DNA from: Adineta ricciae
Taxonomy: Eukaryota > Rotifera > Eurotatoria > Adinetida > Adinetidae
Direction of reading: 5' to 3'
Length of the DNA: 64,000 nucleotides
NCBI GenBank assembly: GCA_905250025.1
Contig: CAJNOJ010000329.1
Coordinates: forward strand, 42,975-106,974
The notes below the pieces were generated by a model that worked only from the letters and a program-made list of their open reading frames with translations, did no database searches and had not been told where the DNA came from. Of the stretch, positions 1 through 10,276 are shown in pieces; within the stretch, counting starts at the first letter, position 1, and every line of letters starts with the position of its first letter. A program made the translations under genes and the position numbers.

Positions 1-229
1 TGCTGATTCCCATGGGTCAGTAATAACTTGAATATAATGATTACATCGAAATGTTTTCAAAAGGTTCATATTATAGGGAATAATTCGACGTGACTATAAT
101 GCGTAGAAATTGAATAAGAAGTGAAAACGAAAGTATATACTTCTTCAGTTAATCGCTATATAACTATATATCTATCGCCTCTTGTTAATATACGAGCTTA
201 TTTGTAACTACGGAAATGAGTTCCCGTAG
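1..229. other. AT-rich flank, no gene seen
   Basis: No reading frame of interest. It lies downstream of the Helitron relic on its minus strand and could hold more of that element's decayed C-terminal part, but I could not recognise a helicase motif here. Confidence 0.4.
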
Positions 230-2540
230 CTAATTCACAAGGACTTCCAAAACGACAAGCTAATCGTTCAAAAAATTCATTTTTATCTTTCAATAATTGT
301 AGAAGACCTGGATCTTTGTTTGGATCAACTTGTTCGTATACTTCATTTTCGTGTAAATAATTTTTATTCATATCTTTGAGTTGATTTCCTTCGGTTGATT
401 TTGCTTCTTGTTCATCTTTAAATTTTCGTCCACGATGAATACGAACTTTTATATTCTCTATTATTGGTAGTAATCATATTAGATTTTACACGTAAAATGC
501 ATAATTACTAAACCTGGTGCACATGTAAATGTATGAAAATGCCATTATTTCTTTTTTACAAGTACATGGCGTTCAGGATCTGTTTCTTTATCTGGTAAAG
601 CTGTACTAAGAAATTTATCAATAAATTCAACAATGCTTTGACGTCCGTCGGGTGTGTCAACGGATGGAAAATTTTCGAGCCAGAGTAGAGTATGTAAATG
701 CGGCAGACCACCTCGTTGAAATTCAATTTTGAAAAAGTAATTTGTTACAATAGAATCAATGCAAAATGGATGATTTTTATCGCTAACAAATTTTTCAAAT
801 GCCAACGTTCGCCGATGACACATACGTGCTACAAATGCACTATTCTCATTAACTAATTGTAAATAATCGTCATTCGAAAGACTATCAATGGCATCATATT
901 TTGGATTTTCGACATGACCGAAACGAACACGATCAATATGCGTTAAAAATTCGACATCACCTTGCAAATTGATATTTAAAAAGATATTAGGCTTTGATAA
1001 GGTTGCATACATTGCACGTAGCATTTTTCTAGGTGTCGACCAGAATGCAGCTGTACCTCGTATTGCTCTTCCTATTGCTAAAATAGAGATAAATGCTTTT
1101 ATTTTATTTGATATTGAAAATAGTTTTGTATAAAAAGGTGAGCGGATGGAGGTTGAAAGTCTACATCACATGAACAGTTTCCTTACATGGATATATATTA
1201 TAACATAAACGTTCGTTTTTAAATTGTTGTTTGGCATGATAATTGACAACCGTACATAAATCGTCTCGCTGTATTAAATTCATAGCGCGGAATACCCAAA
1301 TGGAATCGGATTGCCATCTTTTGTCAACAGACATTAATCGTAATTTATAATAATCACGAAGCTTTAATGGAATGGGTCTTTTCATGTCAAGTTCGCCACC
1401 TTGACCTGTTGAATAAAGCCATGGAAATGTACATTCTTCCATACCGGGTTGAATATTTCACACAGGGTTTTCATCAACTTTTAAAGTACGACTTCATAAA
1501 ATATAAAACACGTTGTTGCGAATTTCTTTTGTTTGATTCTTACCATGGCCATAGAAAATCTTCTTTTGAGTCTAGGATTATTGGTGAAGATGTTGTGGAA
1601 TTATTATAAGCATATGAATCAATAATTTTGATAGGAGCTAAATCTTCTTTTCTACATTGAAATATTTCTTCAATACTTCGTAATGGTAAAACTCGTTTAT
1701 TGCTGTATCCAATATGATTTTGAATCAGATATATTATCGCATTGAGAATTTGAGTAGCACTGACAGAATAACGTACTATTGATCTGATTTCATTGTGTTT
1801 TTCTGAGGGCTTTTGTTGAATGACAGCCATAAATTCACAACATTTTGGGAATGGTAAAAGATCAGCTATGTTATCAAGGGCATCAATTTGACAGTGTTCT
1901 ACTTGACCTTTCATTGGTGATGAACGGTCACGTATTATGAGTATACTCATGTAACAATGCATTAATGCAACAGCACATTGTTCAAGGAAGCCAAGTTTTA
2001 AACATTCAGGTACAAGGGAGATTTGCATATTATTTTGTATAGGAGAATGCGGACAGAATGGAATATTTTCTTTTGAGCTGAAATCATAACAAGACAAACA
2101 AATTATCTCACCAACGATGCAATCATGATGGCATTCATGTTGTTTTTTCGCTAATTTCATGTTACACAGTGGATGTTCAGACATGCAACATATGCAAGAA
2201 GACCATATTTGACGAACTTCATATAAATACCTAACATTGGTATTCAATATTGACAACAATATATTTCATGAATTTATCACACCTTTCGCTAAGAAAATCG
2301 TGCACAATACGTTCATCTTGTATTTCTTCATTGAATTCTTCTTCACAGCTGATTAAGCGAAGAAAACCCTCATTTTGTACAATGTTTGTTTCTTATTTGG
2401 CGTGATGGTTTTTTCCGATTTGCTAGTTTTGAATTATTTTTGCGAATTTTAGATGGCTTTTTGTTACGGTTTGGGCGTCTTTTACGAGATGGTCTTGATC
2501 CCTATTTTGAACTGTTAGGTCGTAATCTAGCTATGAAAGA
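230..2540 (-). pseudogene. Helitron Rep (HUH) protein, broken
   Basis: Relic of a rolling-circle (Helitron) transposase read on the minus strand, higher coordinates being N-terminal. A basic N-terminal stretch lies near 2400-2520. A 239-residue piece (1540-2259) has CxxC pairs followed by GQVEHCQIDALDNIADLLPF, typical of the Helitron N-terminal cysteine-rich region. A 93-residue piece (1161-1442) has CTFPWLYSTGQGG and a DYYKLRLMSVDKRW run, as in the segment preceding the Rep domain. The Rep (Helitron_like_N) piece at 545-1080 starts with RGTAAFW and carries the HUH-type motif GLPHLHTLLWLE. After a stop, WHFHTFTC continues it near 500-545. A lysine-rich tail with RLACRFGSPCEL follows at 230-450. 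The pieces are in different frames with stops between them, so the protein cannot be made whole. No helicase domain is present in the window. Confidence 0.85.
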
Positions 2541-2882
2541 TAATTAATGTTTGGATTCAATATTTCATGTGTAACAATTCTTATATTGTGTGTACTGAAT
2601 TTATGTAATTCTTGATTTAATTTTTAATAGATTTCTACGATAACCATATGTTATTCAGCCTTTTTTTTATTGTTTTCAGAATGCAATTTGAGACAAATAT
2701 CGTCGATCTGTTTTCCAAATGAAATTAAATAGAATATAAGCGCTTTCTGAACGAATTATTAGATCATAAAACAGTTTTTTTCATTCATTTTGATTTTGGC
2801 TTTATTCGACAATCGAAGAAGTTTATTAACTATGAAGAAAACTCAGAATAGGTAGTCATTTTTAATTGCACATGCGCGTAGA
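2541..2882. other. AT-rich spacer, no gene seen
   Basis: Between the Helitron N-terminus and the basic ORF. No coding signal, RNA gene or obvious repeat recognised. Confidence 0.4.
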
Positions 2883-3161
2883 ATGCGACAATCTCGGAAA
2901 AGACAAGAACAGGAAAATGTTAAAGAATACCGAAGGCGATTGAAGGAAGAAAAAAGAAAGTATCGTTTACGAATTCGTACAGAAATCTTATCAAATGCTG
3001 TAACATCCACAAGAACTCAATCAATACTTAAAAAACACGCACAAAGATCAAGCAGCGTGTACGTCGTTTTCGATTATATGAATCACATGATCAAAAGTTT
3101 TACGAAGAGAAAAAGATCGTCTTTACCAAAAATTAAAACGGCGACAGAAACGGTCAATTAA
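2883..3161 (+). CDS. Highly basic ORF, possible transposon N-terminus
   Basis: A 92-residue frame, rich in Arg, Lys, Gln and Glu, with an EYRRRLKEEKRKYRLRIR run like the charged tandem segments at the start of many Helitron and other transposon proteins. It points away from the Helitron relic on the opposite strand, so it is not that element's own N-terminus. A second charged frame overlaps its 3' half, which suggests a frameshifted longer ancestor. No catalytic domain is visible. It may be a relic rather than a gene, and I cannot name a function. Confidence 0.3.
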   Translation: MRQSRKRQEQENVKEYRRRLKEEKRKYRLRIRTEILSNAVTSTRTQSILKKHAQRSSSVYVVFDYMNHMIKSFTKRKRSSLPKIKTATETVN

Positions 3162-3441
3162 CACGGTTGACAATCAATTCAATATCGTCAATACCTGTCC
3201 GTAGTCGAATTGTGTGAATGAAGGTCCAGAAATAGTAGTTTTTCTCAATCTGCATTCGGATGTGAACCATAAATATGTTTAAGTTCAATTTTTCCACAAC
3301 ATTTATCTGATTTCATAATTGTGGAATAAAGGCAAAGGATATCTTGCTTATGTTTATTGCTCTGTCAGGGCGAAGAGCGTCTTTCTGATGTTGTGAGAGT
3401 GTATAAGGTGTAATTGAGTTTGTTAGTAATGTCTGTGTGTG

Positions 3442-3467
3442 TGTGTGAGGGAGGGGGGGGGGGAGGG
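3442..3467 (+). repeat. G-rich tract beside 60-bp repeat
   Basis: A long run of G broken by single A bases, following a short GT microsatellite and immediately preceding the first copy of the 60-bp repeat. Similar G runs occur at 6196-6220, 6441-6480, 17049-17060 and 30423-30437. Confidence 0.8.
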
Positions 3468-3524
3468 TCCAAATTTCTGCTCCTACACACTTCAACACTC
3501 TCTTTCAGATCGTGTTTCACAAAA
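3465..3524 (+). repeat. 60-bp dispersed repeat, copy 1
   Basis: Begins GGGTCCAAATTTCTGC and ends CGTGTTTCACAAAA. It is identical to 6481-6540 except for one base near the 17th position. Both copies follow G-rich tracts. The inner TCTCTTTCAG looks like a 3' splice site, so in copy 1 it may serve as the acceptor of the following coiled-coil gene. Confidence 0.9.
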
Positions 3525-4138
3525 TGTTACTTTTGGATGCAACTGACCATCAATTACTTCAAAATTTCATTGATATTGAACCAAACAGGAGATATGTGAG
3601 CATATCAACTATAATATTTACTCTGATAAAATCATATATCTTTCATTTGAATTTATTACAGATCACATGGGCAAGACATATACGAAAAGCAACAAAGGAT
3701 AAACTGATAATAGAAGAAGATATGGCTTTCTTACAACATCGTCTTCTATCTACAACATTAAAATCAGCATCTAGTTTACTACATAAAATCATAAATAATA
3801 TTAATACAAATATTCAAAAACTCAATGATCCATCAACATGATACACATCAACTTATACTTTATCGAGTACAATGGAAACACTGATAGCTTTAAAGAAAAA
3901 TGTTATTCAAAAAGAGCTTGAACAAATCCAAACAACTATACAAAAAGAACAGAAAAAGTTTTTCATCCGAAACAAATATATGCAAACTACATCTCAATAT
4001 CAGAAACGTGTGAATGCAGCTATCAAAAATCGTCGACAACACATGATTGAACGTGCAAATTATATGAAACAATTCCGTTTATCAGCATCATTCAATCTAA
4101 CAGATCATCGACTATCAACGAACGATTCGTATAAATAA
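3512..4138 (+). pseudogene. Coiled-coil gene with one in-frame stop
   Basis: Two open stretches (3512-3841 and 3872-4138) are in the same frame, separated by a single TGA at 3839-3841 and ten sense codons. Together they encode a basic, Gln/Lys-rich helical protein with heptad-like stretches (KNVIQKELEQIQTTIQKEQK). The first part contains a good 66-bp intron, 3596-3661 (GTGAGC...TTACAG). Its length is a multiple of three and it has no stop, so the frame stays open with or without splicing. The start is uncertain: the ATG used lies inside the 60-bp repeat, so the true 5' end was probably replaced. The product is not recognised. It could be a truncated, recently inactivated gene or one whose TGA is bypassed. 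Confidence 0.45.
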
Positions 4139-4529
4139 TTTCAAAACTCAAAATAAAACTGAACTTTCTTCAAAAAATACAGCTTATTTCATTGAATCCA
4201 TTCAAAGCTCTAAGCCATTTTTTATATTAAATTCAGATGAGCTTACGCCTTCTTACGTTTATTTTACTTTTAGAAACATGAATCAAATTGAGGAAATAAC
4301 ATCAATTAAAAAGAATTATTTCTCAATCAAATTCTGTCCATCAAATAACAGTATTAATGTTTCACAAAACACAAATTCTTCAATTTGCAATCCTATGACA
4401 TCATGAAACAGCCAACGCTTACATCCTCTTCCCTTTCACAAACAAACCCATTTCATCTGCCTTTTCACTCAATATCAGTAGTATAGTGAGTACACACTGT
4501 TTCACAATTTCCTCATCATTTAAATGAAT
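4139..4529. other. AT-rich spacer, no gene seen
   Basis: No coding frame or RNA gene recognised. The coiled-coil gene's 3' end and a possible polyadenylation signal (AATAAA near 4151-4156) fall at its start. Confidence 0.4.
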
Positions 4530-4658
4530 TTTGATATTTTGTTGTTATTTTAATGTTTTCGCATTGAACTAATGATAAGAAGCAAAATTTAGAGTTGAGC
4601 CACTTGAAAATGAACTCTAACAAGTTCGAAATCGATTATGGCAGCTTCTACTCACCAC
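4530..4658 (+). repeat. Direct repeat A (left copy)
   Basis: About 130 bp that recurs, with roughly ten differences, at 4979-5108. Shared landmarks are TTTCGCATTGAA, AATGATAAGAAGCAA, GAACTCTAACAAGTTCGAAA and GGCAG[CT]TTCTACTCAC. The two copies bracket the MITE at 4678-4904. Confidence 0.85.
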
Positions 4659-4677
4659 TGCTAACGGAATGGGTATC

Positions 4678-4904
4678 CCCAGGTCGAACAATCCCATACT
4701 CGGATCCCATCGGGTGCAATATAAGATTTTATCAGATCCTACAGGAATTCGACAGATCCGATGAAATCCTAGTGACGGAATCGCATTAGATTCCGTCCGT
4801 CTCGGATCCGAAACATGGATTTCCTGGATTTTTCTAGTCGGATTCCAATGCAATTTCGTTTCCAGGAATCCGATCGGATCCAGTATCGGATTTGTTGACG
4901 GGTC
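4678..4904. mobile_element. GATC-rich MITE, CCCAGGTC family, full copy
   Basis: Non-autonomous element with inverted ends: left CCCAGGTCGAACAATCC, right (reverse complement) GACCCGTCAACAAATCCG. The inside is packed with CGGATCC/GATCGGATCC words that make it partly self-complementary. Shared inner words such as GAAACATGGATTTCCTGG and TCGGATTCCAATGCAAT identify relatives at 41015-41231 and 48776-48945. Shorter or partial relatives lie at 6248-6306, 22198-22252 and 22404-22458, and a diverged one at 14514-14792. No coding capacity. The transposase family is not determined because I cannot read a clear target duplication. Confidence 0.8.
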
Positions 4905-4978
4905 AATATAGGAGAAATTCATATATTGCATTTATTGGAATGTGTGAATTTTACTTATATCAGAATACTTAATTTATA

Positions 4979-5108
4979 GATTTTTATTTTTTATTGTTAT
5001 TTTTATTTTTTCGCATTGAAATAATGATAAGAAGCAAGATTTAGAGTTGAGCCATTTGAAAATGAACTCTAACAAGTTCGAAATCTATTATGGCAGTTTC
5101 TACTCACG
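4979..5108 (+). repeat. Direct repeat A (right copy)
   Basis: Second copy of the 130-bp repeat described at 4530. It lies directly downstream of the 3' end of the minus-strand methyltransferase, so it probably falls in or near its 3' UTR. Confidence 0.85.
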
Positions 5109-5173
5109 GTAATTACGATAAGTCCTTTATGAAAAATCTATATTAACCGTAGTCTTTTCGTTATCTGTTACAG

Positions 5174-6076
5174 TTATGCACAGCATAATAATGGTACAAG
5201 TGCTTTCTTGCATTTATAACGCCAATAAAATGCGTAATTATTTTTCAATGATGGATTATCAAGCCATTCTTCAAATTTTTCTTGATGTTCTTTTGGTAGT
5301 TGTTTTAAGAAATTGAGCCTGTCTTCTCTTGTTTTATGCAATGCTAAAACGACATTTTCGGTAATGTCAACCTGTTCGATTATCTCCAAACCAGATGTTT
5401 TAAATTGTTCAAGAACTACATTTTCTTGCCCAGAATCTCTGAAGTCCGCCCATAAAAAATATCCACCCGGTTTTAATACGCGATAAACTTCGCTTAGAAA
5501 GCGTTCCATTGATGGGTAACAATGTGATGATTCGACATTAATCACAACATCAAATGAATCATTCAGACACGATAAATGCTCGGCGTTTCCCTGTTCAAAA
5601 CGAAGATTCGGTATGTGCGAATGAATCTTCTGACAGAGTTCGATTCCAGACTCTGAATAATCGACTCCAAGTATAGAATGTGGCATTAATGTGCGTGATA
5701 TCCATGCGCATCCGCCACCACGCCCACAGCCAACTTCAAGCACATCCAAGTTTTGTAAGACAATATCATCAACAACAGCAGCATATAGTAGAATCGAATA
5801 GTATGAAGCAGTATTGTGATTGATATTTGTTACATTAATTTTTTTCATATCAGTATTTTTGTTTAAAAAACCGTAATTCATTAAAGTCCAATCTTCCCAT
5901 GGAAACGTTTCAGCCAAATAATTATAAATACTCCGTGAATTTGATGATATATCACCGGTATCGTTAAAAATCCGGTACAAGTCCAATGTTGTTGGCAGTG
6001 ATGTGTCTGAAGAAGTCGACGAGTCAGCAACATTTGAAACGTCTTCTGACGGTTGATTCTTCTTAGTCGAAATCAT
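5174..6076 (-). CDS. SAM-dependent class I methyltransferase
   Basis: An uninterrupted 300-residue protein that transfers a methyl group from S-adenosylmethionine to an unknown acceptor. The Rossmann-type core starts near residue 108. Motif I, VLEVGCGRGGG (112-122), binds SAM; VDYSE (139-143) supplies the acidic residue for the ribose. FDVVINVESSHCYP (175-188) and LKPGGYFLWADF (201-212) follow. The VESSHCYP variant resembles the mycobacterial phthiotriol/phenolphthiotriol dimycocerosate methyltransferase group and some fungal and protist relatives, rather than typical animal enzymes. The N-terminal 30 residues are Ser/Thr/Asp-rich and disordered-looking. There is no signal peptide, so a cytosolic role is likely. 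The gene has no intron, unlike most real genes nearby, which fits horizontal acquisition but does not prove it. The start is the first ATG of the frame. Acceptor and pathway cannot be told from sequence. Confidence 0.88.
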   Translation of the reverse strand: MISTKKNQPSEDVSNVADSSTSSDTSLPTTLDLYRIFNDTGDISSNSRSIYNYLAETFPWEDWTLMNYGFLNKNTDMKKINVTNINHNTASYYSILLYAAVVDDIVLQNLDVLEVGCGRGGGCAWISRTLMPHSILGVDYSESGIELCQKIHSHIPNLRFEQGNAEHLSCLNDSFDVVINVESSHCYPSMERFLSEVYRVLKPGGYFLWADFRDSGQENVVLEQFKTSGLEIIEQVDITENVVLALHKTREDRLNFLKQLPKEHQEKFEEWLDNPSLKNNYAFYWRYKCKKALVPLLCCA

Positions 6077-6177
6077 CTTCTGATGCGTTAAATGCCTCGG
6101 CTAGCGACGCCAAATTAAATATAAAATAAGCTAGTTTGAAAAAATATTAAGAGACAGTCCACGGCTCATTCGAGCAT

Positions 6178-6247
6178 TGCCGCATCGGCGGGCCAGAGGG
6201 GGGGGGGGGGCGGGGGGGGCAATTGCCCCCCTGAAAAATTTTTGGCA
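6178..6247. mobile_element. GC-rich transposon end
   Basis: CATCGGCGGGCCAG followed by a long G/C run and GGGGCAATTGCCCC, then a CTGAAAAATTTTT run. This layout resembles the ends of animal hAT-type elements. A similar CATCGGCGGGCC word occurs at 45036-45047. Only this end is visible, because the sequence runs into the MITE piece and the gap. Confidence 0.5.
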
Positions 6248-6306
6248 CCCAGGTCAACAAATCCGATCCTGGGTCCGATCGGGTCTTACCGGATCCGCCC
6301 ACCTGA
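6248..6306. mobile_element. GATC-rich MITE, partial, cut by gap
   Basis: Starts CCCAGGTCAACAAATCCG and has GGATCC/CCGATC words like the copy at 48776, then stops at the run of Ns. Confidence 0.7.
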
Positions 6307-6406
6307 NNNNNNNNNNNNNNNNNNNNNNNNNNNNNNNNNNNNNNNNNNNNNNNNNNNNNNNNNNNNNNNNNNNNNNNNNNNNNNNNNNNNNNNNNNNNNN
6401 NNNNNN
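6307..6406. other. Assembly gap, 100 N
   Basis: Exactly 100 Ns between a partial MITE and a G/C-rich block. Frames that appear to read across it are artefacts. Confidence 0.99.
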
Positions 6407-6440
6407 TTTTCGGCGCCCGCCCGCGTGCGCGCCGGGGGCT

Positions 6441-6480
6441 TCCCCCGCGCCGCCCCCCCGCGGGGGGGCGGGGGGGCGCT
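6441..6480. repeat. G/C homopolymer block
   Basis: Alternating runs of C and G, strongly unlike the AT-rich surroundings, ending directly at the second copy of the 60-bp repeat. Such sequence is hard to assemble and probably caused the adjoining gap. Confidence 0.8.
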
Positions 6481-6540
6481 GGGTCCAAATTTCTGCCCCT
6501 ACACACTTCAACACTCTCTTTCAGATCGTGTTTCACAAAA
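6481..6540 (+). repeat. 60-bp dispersed repeat, copy 2
   Basis: One mismatch to 3465-3524. It joins the G/C block to the start of the LDLa receptor relic, so it marks a junction at both of its locations. Confidence 0.9.
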
Positions 6541-6588
6541 GCAGCGCAATGTTCTCTTCGCAGTGAGCGTAAAATTACATTTGAAGCG

Positions 6589-9500
6589 TTGTACAGATCA
6601 AGTATGACAGAGCTTCTCTTCGATGGACAATTTGATTGCTTGGACGGCAGCGGTGAGCAATTGAAATTAGATCAACAGCTATGTTATCAAACTCTGTCTA
6701 TGAACTGTGAAGAACATTTACCTTGTGCTGACTTAATCCGTCTCTACATCAGATTAAAGAAGGAAATTTCGCATCAGCAACCGTTTGATATAAAACATGA
6801 ACTAACGAAAAAATGTAAAACTACAGATAAATTGATTCCGATTTATAAATACCCACACTTCTTTTCGCCAATGCTTTCCGACATAGGTCCATCCCATTCG
6901 ATGGTTTATTCGGAATAAAATTAAAAACGAACCCGTGTGAAGGACATCCTCAGAATTTTTATCAATGCCCAAATTCAACTCGGTGTATTTCAAAATATCG
7001 ACTGTTAGATGGCTATTTACACTGTCTAGATGGGTCAGATGAAAACGTCCAAATCAATGATAATGATGTGTTTCTACACGATCGATATCAGTGTAAAACT
7101 GTTCCAGAAAAGATTATGCTACATCTGATCGATGAGTGCCAGTATTTTGAACAGATAGATTTGAATTAACTAGTTAAGTTTCGGAGTTATAGGTAATGGG
7201 CAAGCGGACTGTGCTGATGGTTCAGATGAGGAGTACCAACAGGTTAACTGGAAATCTATCCCATGTGCAGAAGCAAATGATGCAGGTTGTCAACTACTTC
7301 AACAAGCTAACGACATGACTTTAGTTAATAATGAATTCACATTCAAATATCAAGATCTTTGTAATTCTTTCTGGCATGCGCGCCATATGGCATCGATGAA
7401 ATGTCCACCGAACTGGAGCCAATATGATCGAAATGATACAGCATTACAAAATGGGAATTGTATTCCCCCGCGTAGTATTTGCGATGATGAATGGAATGCT
7501 ATCGATGGGTGTGTCAAAATGTCACAACATGGAACTTGATCGACATTAAGATGAAGCATCATTTGCTTGCAGATGGAAAAGTTGATTGTTTAGGAGGTCA
7601 AGATGAATCCAACAGATACTGTCAGCATCCCGCGAATCTATTAACTAAACGCTATTGCAAGCCAGGAATATTTGATTGTGCATTATGTATATCTAGGACC
7701 AAATGCAAATTTTCACGATCCAGCCTGTTCAAAAGGAAAAGTACTCGCTGCAATAAACTTAAAGAATGCCCTCGGTATGGCTCCGATGAACAAACATGTC
7801 ATGCTCCAGTAACTTCGAAAGATAAATATTCGACGAAGGCTAAGAAAGCTGTTGTTAAAATTACGAAGTCCGACAACGAAGACTATGATTATACTATTGA
7901 TGATCAGTTTGTCTGGGCTTGTGATTGTGGGATACCAATTGAAGTGATAAGATCCAGAACATTACAATTTGTTTGTCTATGTCCATCAAGCTCATGGCGC
8001 TCAATCCGGCAATAGAGAACTTCAACAGTATAAGAGTCGTAATATCTCCTCAATATCAACATAGAATAATTGATCATATGAAACTATCATTCGATTGGAC
8101 AGCATGACCGTTAAAAACAAAACAACGGTTTCGTCTTCACTGTTGGTCAAAATCTAGTTAAACTATACAGTGTACATCGTCATCCAATCAAATATCCATT
8201 TCTACGAACTTTTCGTCTCGTTATCATACTAAATCCAAAACGTTCGAAATCATGTTCGAATTCGATGATAAATTCTTGTGAAATTCATATTTAAAACTGT
8301 CATGTCATTGGCAGTGCAACGTTTTATAATGGAATCGATCAATATAAAGATTTTCTGTGTCTTTGTCCGATTAATCGGTATGGTCTTTCGTCAAGCAAAT
8401 CATGTTTAAATAATGGAATTACGTATTTCGTGTTAGTAGATGTTTATGACGATGCTTTTATAGATTATATTTGCTGGTGTCCGACGAACTTTTTCGGAAA
8501 CAGGTGAATCGAATCGAATAAGTCGAAAAGAACTGATGGACATGTCACTTTTTCTATTTGCAATAGGTGTGAATTGAAAACAAGACCGATGCGAATATTC
8601 TCACCCTTTTCTTCAGCAATAGCAATGACGTTGCATATCAACTACCGAAATATGTATTCAAATGAATTAGTTATCTCCAATCAATACGTTGTGGCTATGC
8701 TCAATGCAACAATTAGTTCGCCATATCATTATGGGGATCATTTATAAATTATAGTATTTATCTTTTATTTGACTTTGCACAACGTTTTTATCATTTGTCA
8801 GACATGGACACTTATACATTTAATGAAACCAATCGATGTCTTCATGTTCGAGAACTTGATAATTTGGCTCCATCGGATAAACGTAGCTACGATTCAATTA
8901 TTAATTTAATACTATTTTTGAAGCGATATCATCAGGCATGTCGAAATTCTGACGTTCGGTGTTTTTATGATGAACAATTATATATGTGCTTATGTGATTT
9001 CAAGCATCGGTCAGCACTTTGCTATAAATACGATTTTCAGTATGATCAATGCGAATTTTGTAAGGAATTTATTGAAGGATCTTTCTGATTGAATTCTTTA
9101 GTTTTCAGGCTTAAATGGTGGTTTGTGTATTTATCGGAATAAATTGAAAAATCGTTTTAATTATGTATGTCAATGTCAACAATGCTCTTATGGTTCGTTA
9201 TGTCAATACAGAATAGCGCAATTTGGCTATTCATTATGGAAACTCTATTAGCATAAAACGATCAGACGGACGAGAGTGAGTCAGTAGAAAATATTTCATC
9301 AACATCGGCAAGAATCTATCTAATTTTATCGATTCTCATGTTTTCTATTGGTTTACTAAGTAACCTATTTTCAATAATAACTCTCTTACACTCAACACTT
9401 CTTCGTAGATTTCTTGTTTACATTCTCACATTCACGTGTATTGCCAATCAAATAATGCTGCTTAGTCTTGTCGTACAAATAATTTATATCCGTTTGAATA

Positions 9501-10119
9501 ATTCATCTAAGGTCAATAATATTTTATGTAAATCAGCATCCTATACAATTAATGCGTTTACATTTATAAGTAAATGGTCAACAGCATACATTAATATTCT
9601 CCGCCTTCGACAATCTAAGCAAGTGCCAACTAATGCTGTTCGACGTCCTAACATCAAACAAAAAGTATTCATATTTGCCTTTGCCTCTCAGCACACTTTC
9701 TCCGTTTTACATAGATATTTTTATTCATGATGTTGATTTTTATTCACCATCTCATTCCGTTTTTTCTGAATAGTTATTCAATCGGCAAACTAATTTATAC
9801 AGTGTCGAAAAGTAAATCAAAATTGCAGAAAGAGAATGTATTATTATTTTGCGTGTACAACGAAATACAAAAACTAAAAGAACAATGTCTCGGATCGTTC
9901 TTAATGACTGTTTCCTCGTTACCACAACCTATTATTGGCTTTGTCGTGAATTGCAATACTAGTTACTTTTTCTCATATATTTCCCATATGACTTTTTTCC
10001 CACTTTTCATTTACCCATCATCGATTTACAGACAAGCCTTTCAAAAATCATCTATTATATGGTGGATTAAAACACATTCATCTCAATTAACAAACCTTAT
10101 TGGCACGCGCTTACATTGA
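6589..10119 (+). pseudogene. LDLa-EGF-7TM receptor, decayed
   Basis: Remains of a large surface receptor with an extracellular cysteine-rich region and a seven-helix membrane part. LDL-receptor class A signatures are readable in successive frames: QFDCLDGSGE (6589-6918), LHCLDGSDEN (about 7017-7046), ADCADGSDEE (about 7206-7235), VDCLGGQDES and PRYGSDEQTC (7491-8015). EGF-like pieces follow: DFLCLCPINRYG, DYICWCPTNFFGNR with an intron of about 64 bp near 8503-8566 (GTGAAT...CAATAG) and CE after it, then 8795-9240 ending YVCQCQQCSYGSLCQYR. The membrane part is split over 9338-9730 (MFSIGLLSNLFSIITLL start) and 9727-10119. At least six frameshifts or stops separate the pieces, so it is a pseudogene, or a gene whose sequence carries many errors. 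It is convergent with the catalase gene. The ligand is unknown. Confidence 0.75.
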
Positions 10120-10276
10120 AAGTTTGAGTCAAGCTTGGCGTGTCAGTGGATGCATCTTCTATATTTAAATAATTAATTATAATAATAAATACTACTGTTC
10201 AATAGTGATTATGTATAAGCAAAATCTATAAAATGAAAGTTTTTTTATTTTGAAAAATCGAATCGAATACGTTTCG

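Noticed and set aside
6147..6607. Open frames across the 100-N gap
   Set aside because: They read through Ns and G/C homopolymers and have no family signal.
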